From Pseudomonas denitrificans (nom. rej.) (GTDB taxonomy: Bacteria > Pseudomonadota > Gammaproteobacteria > Pseudomonadales > Pseudomonadaceae): DNA of 64,000 nt. The notes beneath the pieces were generated by a model. The model was not told where the DNA came from. It saw only the letters and a program-made list of their open reading frames with translations, and made no database searches. A program made the position numbers and the translations under genes. Position 1 is the stretch's first letter. Every line of letters starts with the position of its first letter. Of this stretch, positions 58,189-64,000 are shown piece after piece. The stretch lies in assembly GCF_008807415.1 (NCBI RefSeq), contig NZ_CP043626.1, positions 434,001 through 498,000 on the forward strand, in the 5' to 3' direction.

Positions 58189-61100
58189 ATGACTGCTCCT
58201 CGAACTTCCTCCCGCGCCAGGCGCGCCGATGTGCTGTCCGCTTTCCACCCGGCGGTGGCCGGCTGGTTCCGTGCGCACTTCGCGGCACCGACGCAGGCGC
58301 AAGTCGAGGCGTGGCCGGCAATCCAGGCAGGCGAATCGACCCTGGTGGCGGCGCCCACCGGTTCGGGGAAGACGCTCACGGCCTTTCTCTCGGCCATCGA
58401 TGCACTGGTCCGCGAGGGGCTGGCGAACGGCGGGACACTGCCGGATCGCACCTCGGTGGTCTACGTTTCGCCGCTCAAGGCGCTGTCCAACGACATCCGC
58501 ATCAACCTCGAGGAGCCCCTGGCCGGCATCCGCTCGGCGCTGCTGGAAATGGGCCTGCCGGAGGTGGATATCCGCACGGCGGTGCGCACCGGCGACACCA
58601 CTTCCAGTGAGCGCGAGGCCATGCGCCGGCAGGTGCCGCACATCCTCGTCACCACACCCGAATCGCTCTATGTGCTGCTCGGCTCGGATTCCGGCCGCGC
58701 CATGCTCGCCGGCGCGCGCAGCGTGATAGTCGATGAAATCCACGCGCTGGCCGCGAGCAAGCGTGGCAGCCATCTGGCGCTGTCACTGGAGCGTTTGCAG
58801 GCTTTGTGCGAAGCGCCGTTGGTGCGCATCGGCCTGTCCGCCACGCAGAAGCCCATCGAGGCAGTGGCGGGCTTCCTGGTAGGGCGCCACCAGACCTGCC
58901 GCATCGTCGACATCGGCTACAGCCGCGAGCGCGACCTGAACCTGGAAGTGCCCGCAGCGCCGCTGGAGGCGGTGATGTCCCACGATGTCTGGGACAAGGT
59001 CTACGACCGCCTCGCCGAGCTGGCCAGCGAGCACCGCACCACGCTGGTGTTCGTCAACACCCGGCGGCTGTCCGAGCGCATCACCCGGCACCTCGCCGAG
59101 CGCATCGGCGCCGGCTGGGTCGCGGCGCACCACGGCAGCCTGTCCAAGGAACTTCGCCTGGGCGCCGAACGGCGGCTCAAGGCCGGGCAACTGAAGGTGC
59201 TGGTGGCCACCGCGTCGCTGGAGCTGGGCATCGATATCGGCGACGTCGAGCTGGTCTGCCAGATCGGCTCGCCGCGTTCCATCGCCGCCTTTCTGCAGCG
59301 GGTCGGCCGCTCCGGCCACAGCGTTGGCGGCACGCCCAAGGGGCGGCTGTTCCCCACTTCGCGGGATGACCTGATCGAATGCGTGGCGTTGCTCGACAGC
59401 GTGCGGCAGAACGAGCTGGATGCCCTGACCATCCCCCACGCTCCGCTGGACGTGTTGGCCCAGCAGATAGTCGCCGAAGTGGCCTGCCAGGAATGGCGCG
59501 AGGACGCGCTGTTCGAACTGTTCACTGCCGCACAACCTTACGCCGACCTCAGCCGCGAGCACTTCGACGCCATGCTGCGTACCCTCGCCGAGGGCTACAC
59601 CAGCCGCAACGGTCAGCGCGGCGCTTACCTGCACCGTGATGCCGTGCACCAGCGCCTGCGTGGCCGGCGCGGAGCCAAGCTCACCGCCGTGACCTCCGGT
59701 GGCACCATTCCCGACACCGGCGACTACGCCGTGCTGCTGGAGCCGCAGGGCCTCAGCGTGGGTACGGTGAACGAGGACTTCGCGGTGGAGAGCCTGGCCG
59801 GCGATGTGTTCCAGCTGGGCAATATCTCCTACCGCATCCTGCGCGTGGAGCCAGGCCGCGTGCGCGTCGAAGACGCCCAGGGCCAGCCACCGAACATTCC
59901 CTTCTGGCTCGGCGAGGCGCCAGGACGCACCGATGAGCTGTCCACCAGTGTCGCTCGCCTGCGCGGGCAGCTGGACGAGTTGCTCGCCCAGGGCGAGAAC
60001 GACCCTGAACCGCTGGCACGGGCCATCGACTGGCTGCAGGGGCTGCTCGGCCTGAACGACGCCGCGGCGCGGCAGCTGGTGGAGTACCTGGCCCGCGCAC
60101 GCCACGCCCTCGGCGCGTTGCCGACGCAGAAGACGCTGATCCTCGAACGCTTCTTCGATGAATCCGGCGGCATGCAGTTGGTCATCCATTCGCCTTACGG
60201 CAGCCGTATCAACCGCGCCTGGGGCCTGGCCTTGCGCAAGCGCTTCTGCCGCACCTTCAACTTCGAGCTGCAGGCTGCGGCCACGGAAGACGCGATCATC
60301 CTCTCGCTGTCCACCAGCCACAGCTTCCCGCTGGACGAGGTGTGGCGCTACCTGCACTCCAACAGCGGCGAACATGTGCTGATCCAGGCGCTGCTCGACG
60401 CGCCGCTGTTCGGCGTGCGCTGGCGCTGGAACGCCACCACCGCTCTGGCCTTGCCGCGCTACAGCGGCGGGCGGAAAGTCGCCCCGCAGTTGCAGCGCAT
60501 GCGCAGCGAGGACCTGCTGGCCTCGGTGTTCCCCGACCAGGTCGCGTGCCTGGAGAACATCGTCGGCGAGCGCGAGATCCCCGATCATCCGCTGGTGGCT
60601 CAGACCCTCGACGACTGCCTGCACGAGGCGATGGACTGTGAAGGCTGGCTGGACCTGCTGCGGCGCATGGAACGCGGAGCGGTGACCCTGCTGGCGCGTG
60701 ACCTGCCAGCACCATCGCCGCTGGCGGCGGAGGTGCTGTCCGCCAGCCCTTATTCCTTCCTCGATGACGCACCGCTGGAAGAGCGCCGCACCCAGGCCGT
60801 GCAGAGCCGGCGCTGGACCGACCCGGAAAGCGCCGACGACCTCGGCGCGCTGGATGCCGATGCCATCGACGCGGTACGCGCCGAGGCCTGGCCCGAAGCC
60901 CGCGACGGCGACGAGATGCACGAGGCATTGACCGGTCTGGGTGGCATCCGCGAAAGCGAGGCGCAGGCCAACGAGGGCTGGCCATTCCTGCTCAAGTCAC
61001 TGGCCAAAGCGGGGAGGGCAACGCGTCTGGAGCTGCCCGCAGGCGCCGTCTGGGTGGCGGCGGAACGGCTCAGCCAATGGCTCTCGCTGCATCCGCAGGT

Positions 61101-62505
61101 CGCGATGAAGCCTTCGCTCGATCTGCCTGCGGCGCTCTGCGAGCCCTGTGCGGTGGACGAAGCGCAGGTCGAACTGGTGCGGGCGCGCCTGACCGGCTTC
61201 GGCCCGCGCCTGCTGCGCGAGCTGGCGGATGACCTGGGCATTTCCTCCGGCGATACTGGCTTCGCCCTGGCCAGCCTGGAGCGCGAGGGCTACGTGCTGC
61301 GCGGTCGCTTCACGCCGGGCGCGAGCGAGGAGGAATGGTGCGAGCGCCACCTGCTGGCGCGTATCCACCGTTACACGGTCAAGCGCCTGCGCCGGGAGAT
61401 CGAACCGGTGGCGCGGGCGGATTTCATGCGCTTCCTGTTCGACTGGCAGCGAGTGTCCGCTGGATCGAGGGTGCGCGGTGCTGAATCCCTGGCCGGCGTA
61501 CTTAGCCAGCTGGAAGGCTTCCAGGCTGCTGCCAGTGCCTGGGAAAGCGACATCCTGCCCAGCCGCGTGGCCGACTACGGCATCAACTGGCTGGATGACC
61601 TGTGCCGCGCCGGTCGCATCGTCTGGGCGCGCTTGCCGGGCCGCGCCGCTGTAAAGGGGCGCGGCGGCCCGCTGAAGAGCACTCCCATTGTGCTGCTGCC
61701 CCGCACGCAGATGGCGCAGTGGAGCGCGTTGAGCGCGGGGCAGGCGGGTGCCGAGCTGTCCGCCAAGGCCAGCAAGGTGCTGGAGGTGCTCAAGGAGCAC
61801 GGCGCGTCCTTCTTCGAGGAACTGGCCAGCGACAGCCACCTGCTGCGCACCGAGCTGGAAACCGTGCTGGGCGAGCTGGTGGCTGCCGGGCGGGTGAATG
61901 CCGACAGCTTCGCCGGCCTGCGCGCCCTGCTGATGCCGGCGGCTCGGCGGCACCCGCAGCGTCGTTCGCGCACGCCGCTGTTCGGCATGGCCGATGCCGG
62001 GCGCTGGGCGCTGCTGCGCCGCGCCACGCTGGAACCAGGAACGCGGTTGCCGGCGGAGGTGCTCGAGCACGTCGCCATGACCCTGCTGCGCCGCTACGGC
62101 GTGGTCTGCTGGCGCCTGCTCGACCGCGAAGCCGACTGGCTGCCGCCGTGGCGCGACCTGCTGCGGGTCTACCACCGCCTGGAAGCGCGCGGGGAAATCC
62201 GCGGCGGGCGCTTCGTTGCCGGGCTGACCGGTGAGCAGTTCGCCTTGCCTGAAGCCGTCGGCCTGTTGCGTGAAGTGCGTCGCCGGGAAGCAAGCGGCGA
62301 ATGGGTGGTGGTGTCGGCGGTCGACCCGCTGAACCTGGCTGGCACCCTGCTGCCGGGGCGCAAGGTGCCGGCCGTGAGCGGCAACCGCGTGCTCTATCGC
62401 GATGGCGTGCCGGTGGGCGCGCTGATCGCCGGCGAGGTGGAGCTGCTCGCGGAGCTGCCGCCAGACGACCAGGCCCGCGCGCGGGAGCTGCTGATCCGCC
62501 GGTAA
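58189..62505 (+). CDS. lhr: Lhr-type large superfamily-2 helicase
   Basis: A 1438-residue ATP-dependent helicase of the Lhr family. The Lhr-core spans about 1-870. The Q-motif region [15 protein letters not shown] precedes Walker A APTGSGKT (about 58). Motif II is VDEIHAL (D-E-I-H), motif III LSATQ, and motif [11 protein letters not shown]. Winged-helix and Lhr-specific DEAD-associated domains follow ([32 protein letters not shown]). The C-terminal 500 residues form the extension of bacterial Lhr, thought to build a hexamer. E. coli Lhr is 1538 residues. Family work points to 3'-5' translocation on ssDNA and a DNA-repair role. ATG 58189 is preferred over TTG 58180. Confidence 0.93.
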   Translation: MTAPRTSSRARRADVLSAFHPAVAGWFRAHFAAPTQAQVEAWPAIQAGESTLVAAPTGSGKTLTAFLSAIDALVREGLANGGTLPDRTSVVYVSPLKALSNDIRINLEEPLAGIRSALLEMGLPEVDIRTAVRTGDTTSSEREAMRRQVPHILVTTPESLYVLLGSDSGRAMLAGARSVIVDEIHALAASKRGSHLALSLERLQALCEAPLVRIGLSATQKPIEAVAGFLVGRHQTCRIVDIGYSRERDLNLEVPAAPLEAVMSHDVWDKVYDRLAELASEHRTTLVFVNTRRLSERITRHLAERIGAGWVAAHHGSLSKELRLGAERRLKAGQLKVLVATASLELGIDIGDVELVCQIGSPRSIAAFLQRVGRSGHSVGGTPKGRLFPTSRDDLIECVALLDSVRQNELDALTIPHAPLDVLAQQIVAEVACQEWREDALFELFTAAQPYADLSREHFDAMLRTLAEGYTSRNGQRGAYLHRDAVHQRLRGRRGAKLTAVTSGGTIPDTGDYAVLLEPQGLSVGTVNEDFAVESLAGDVFQLGNISYRILRVEPGRVRVEDAQGQPPNIPFWLGEAPGRTDELSTSVARLRGQLDELLAQGENDPEPLARAIDWLQGLLGLNDAAARQLVEYLARARHALGALPTQKTLILERFFDESGGMQLVIHSPYGSRINRAWGLALRKRFCRTFNFELQAAATEDAIILSLSTSHSFPLDEVWRYLHSNSGEHVLIQALLDAPLFGVRWRWNATTALALPRYSGGRKVAPQLQRMRSEDLLASVFPDQVACLENIVGEREIPDHPLVAQTLDDCLHEAMDCEGWLDLLRRMERGAVTLLARDLPAPSPLAAEVLSASPYSFLDDAPLEERRTQAVQSRRWTDPESADDLGALDADAIDAVRAEAWPEARDGDEMHEALTGLGGIRESEAQANEGWPFLLKSLAKAGRATRLELPAGAVWVAAERLSQWLSLHPQVAMKPSLDLPAALCEPCAVDEAQVELVRARLTGFGPRLLRELADDLGISSGDTGFALASLEREGYVLRGRFTPGASEEEWCERHLLARIHRYTVKRLRREIEPVARADFMRFLFDWQRVSAGSRVRGAESLAGVLSQLEGFQAAASAWESDILPSRVADYGINWLDDLCRAGRIVWARLPGRAAVKGRGGPLKSTPIVLLPRTQMAQWSALSAGQAGAELSAKASKVLEVLKEHGASFFEELASDSHLLRTELETVLGELVAAGRVNADSFAGLRALLMPAARRHPQRRSRTPLFGMADAGRWALLRRATLEPGTRLPAEVLEHVAMTLLRRYGVVCWRLLDREADWLPPWRDLLRVYHRLEARGEIRGGRFVAGLTGEQFALPEAVGLLREVRRREASGEWVVVSAVDPLNLAGTLLPGRKVPAVSGNRVLYRDGVPVGALIAGEVELLAELPPDDQARARELLIRR

Positions 62506-62562
62506 GCCGGGCGCGCCTGACGTACACTCAGCGGCACGGAAGTTTGTCCCTGCGAGGCCGTG

Positions 62563-64000
62563 ATGTCTTCCCGCGAGTCCCCGAGCCTGCCTGAGCTGTT
62601 GCGCCAGTGGTGGTTCCTGCCGTTGCTGACCCTCGCGCTGTGCCTGCGCCTGTATGAGCTGACCGGCTCGGCTATCTGGGGCGACGAAGGCTCCAGCTTG
62701 TTCCTCGCCCGCTATTCGCCTTTGCAACTCTGGCAGCATGCTGCCCACGACGTGCATCCGCCGCTGTACTTCTATCTGCTGCACCTGTGGACCGGACTGC
62801 TGGGCGAGGGCGTGCTGTCGCTGCGCCTGTTCAGTGCGGTGTTCGGCACGCTCGCGGTGTTCCTCGGCGGCTGGCTGGCCTGGCGCCTCGCCAGTCGCCG
62901 CGCGGCCTTGCTCGCTGTCGTGTTGCTGGCGCTGCTGCCCACGGCGGTGCGCTACAGCCAGGAAGTGCGCATGTATTCGTTGCTCGGCTGCTGGCTGCTG
63001 GCGGCGACATTGGCCTTGCTCTACTGGCGGGAGAAGGGCAAACGGCGCCATCTGCTGGCTTACGTCCTGCTGATGGCGGCGGCGTTCTACACCCATTACT
63101 TCAGCCTGTTCGGCCTGCTGGTGCATTGGGCCTGGCTGGCGTCGCTGCCGAACGCTCCCCTGTGTCGCCGCGACTGGTGGCTGGCCAACCTGGCCATCGC
63201 CATGCTGTTCCTGCCCTGGTTGCCCGGCCTGCTGGACCTGGTTCGCCACATGGCGGTGCTGGTCGCTGGCGGAGACGTGGGCTGGGCGCCGCCGGTGGAT
63301 GGCCGTTCCGTCCCGTCGATGCTCTGGCAATGGCTCGCGCAGTCCGATGGCAACGAGCTGGCGTGGCCCCTGCTGGTGGGCGTGCCGTTGCTGGTGGTGG
63401 GGGCGATGTTGCTGGTGCTGCGTCATGATCGCAGCCGCCAGCGCGCGGGCGTGTTGCTCTCGCTGTACGTCGGCCTGCCGCTGCTGGGGTTGTATGGCGT
63501 GTCTTTTGTTTCGCCGGTGTTCGTCGAGCGCTACCTGACAGCCTTTGCGTTGGGGCTGCCGCTGCTGTTCGCGCTGGCGCTGGACCGCCTGCTGGAGGCG
63601 CGGCGGGCACTGGGAGTGGTGACCCTGGCGACGCTGCTCGGCCTGCAGGCCATGGGGCTGGCGCGCGCCTACGAGACGGACCCGGACGAGCAGTTCGACG
63701 GCATGGTCGCTTACGTCAACGCCCATTACCGTGCCGGCGACCGGGTGGTGGTGGACGATATCCTCTGGTACCTGGCGTTCCGTTACTACAACCGCACCGG
63801 CAGCGAACCGCTGCTGTACACCGCGCCGGCTGCGGATGGTTCGTCCGGGCGGCCGGGGCTCTACGGTTTCGGCTCGCTGATCGATGATCGCCAGCACAGC
63901 TTCGTCGACCGCCTGGCCGACCTGCCGCCAGGCGATGGCCGTGTCTGGCTGGTGATGAGTCGCTACAACGACCAGGAGATTCCCGATGTGCCGGCCAACT
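62563..64000 (+). CDS. GT39/ArnT-like membrane glycosyltransferase (partial, 3' end beyond window)
   Basis: An open frame of 479 codons to the window edge. After a short N-terminus (MSSRESPSLPELLRQWW) come about ten membrane helices. The loop after helix 1 reads GSAIWGDEGSSLFLARY, with the acidic W-x-D-E motif of GT39/ArnT/PMT lipid-phosphate-sugar transferases. DVHPPLYFYLLHLW is also typical of the family. AFYTHYFSLFGLLVHW and FVSPVFVERYLTAF follow, then a periplasmic tail (DRVVVDDILWYLAFRYYNRT). It likely moves a sugar from a polyprenyl-phosphate carrier onto lipid A, protein or a polysaccharide. Acceptor unknown. Confidence 0.82.
   Translation, partial: MSSRESPSLPELLRQWWFLPLLTLALCLRLYELTGSAIWGDEGSSLFLARYSPLQLWQHAAHDVHPPLYFYLLHLWTGLLGEGVLSLRLFSAVFGTLAVFLGGWLAWRLASRRAALLAVVLLALLPTAVRYSQEVRMYSLLGCWLLAATLALLYWREKGKRRHLLAYVLLMAAAFYTHYFSLFGLLVHWAWLASLPNAPLCRRDWWLANLAIAMLFLPWLPGLLDLVRHMAVLVAGGDVGWAPPVDGRSVPSMLWQWLAQSDGNELAWPLLVGVPLLVVGAMLLVLRHDRSRQRAGVLLSLYVGLPLLGLYGVSFVSPVFVERYLTAFALGLPLLFALALDRLLEARRALGVVTLATLLGLQAMGLARAYETDPDEQFDGMVAYVNAHYRAGDRVVVDDILWYLAFRYYNRTGSEPLLYTAPAADGSSGRPGLYGFGSLIDDRQHSFVDRLADLPPGDGRVWLVMSRYNDQEIPDVPAN

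Noticed and set aside
60997..63897. 966-residue reverse-strand open frame across lhr and the glycosyltransferase gene
   Set aside because: It is antisense to two clear genes, with low-complexity Gln/Arg/His composition.

Overview
The window is a gene-dense, GC-rich chromosomal segment of a Pseudomonas species. The evidence is the aot-argR-aru arginine cluster, the alaS-lysC-rsmA-tRNA-mgtE-amrZ block, the phhRABC aromatic amino acid cluster, Pseudomonas-type REP repeats and Crc-type CA motifs. Gene content suggests the P. aeruginosa/nitroreducens/citronellolis side of the genus; that placement is inference. There is no prophage, insertion sequence, CRISPR array or rRNA operon.

Layout. 1-6.4 kb: a cut-off MFS exporter, a secreted zinc-phospholipase-C-like protein, a small DUF2790 secreted protein, and an aromatic-acid-type FUSC exporter divergent from a LysR regulator. 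6.6-11.7 kb: dctPQM (TRAP C4-dicarboxylate uptake) and acsA (acetyl-CoA synthetase), both with CA motifs next to their start codons. 12.3-25.8 kb: aotJQMOP-argR (arginine/ornithine uptake and its regulator), then aruC and aruFGDB-orf-aruE, the full arginine succinyltransferase pathway. TGTCGC-N8-AA half-sites precede aotJ and aruC. 25.9-34.7 kb: threonine aldolase, alaS, lysC, rsmA, tRNA-Ser(GCU), two identical tRNA-Arg(ACG), a DUF4124 protein, mgtE with an apparent leader peptide, and amrZ. 35.2-36.4 kb: phnN, a GNAT acetyltransferase and tRNA-Arg(CCU).

36.5-45.0 kb (minus strand): wecB-nfrB-nfrA-ybcH with touching or overlapping stops and starts, followed by a membrane diguanylate cyclase. 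This matches the E. coli NGR/phage-N4-receptor exopolysaccharide system. WecB would supply UDP-ManNAc, NfrB would be the inner-membrane synthase carrying a c-di-GMP-binding MshEN-like tail, NfrA the outer-membrane exporter, and the GGDEF protein a candidate dedicated c-di-GMP source. It is the most interesting system here.

45.3-51.9 kb: a 2-aminoethylphosphonate-type cluster (LysR regulator, ABC ATPase, fused permease, binding protein, FAD-dependent amine oxidoreductase). 52.1-57.5 kb: a CorA/ZntB-like transporter, phhC-phhB-phhA and divergent phhR with PhhR boxes. 57.7-64 kb: a small membrane protein, an Lhr-type helicase and a cut-off GT39-like glycosyltransferase.

Quality caveat: six otherwise well-conserved genes (the FUSC exporter, aotJ, aotO, the phosphonate LysR gene, the phosphonate binding protein and phhC) each carry exactly one 1-base indel in a GC-rich or homopolymeric tract and no other lesion. 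This looks like uncorrected sequencing error rather than real gene decay.
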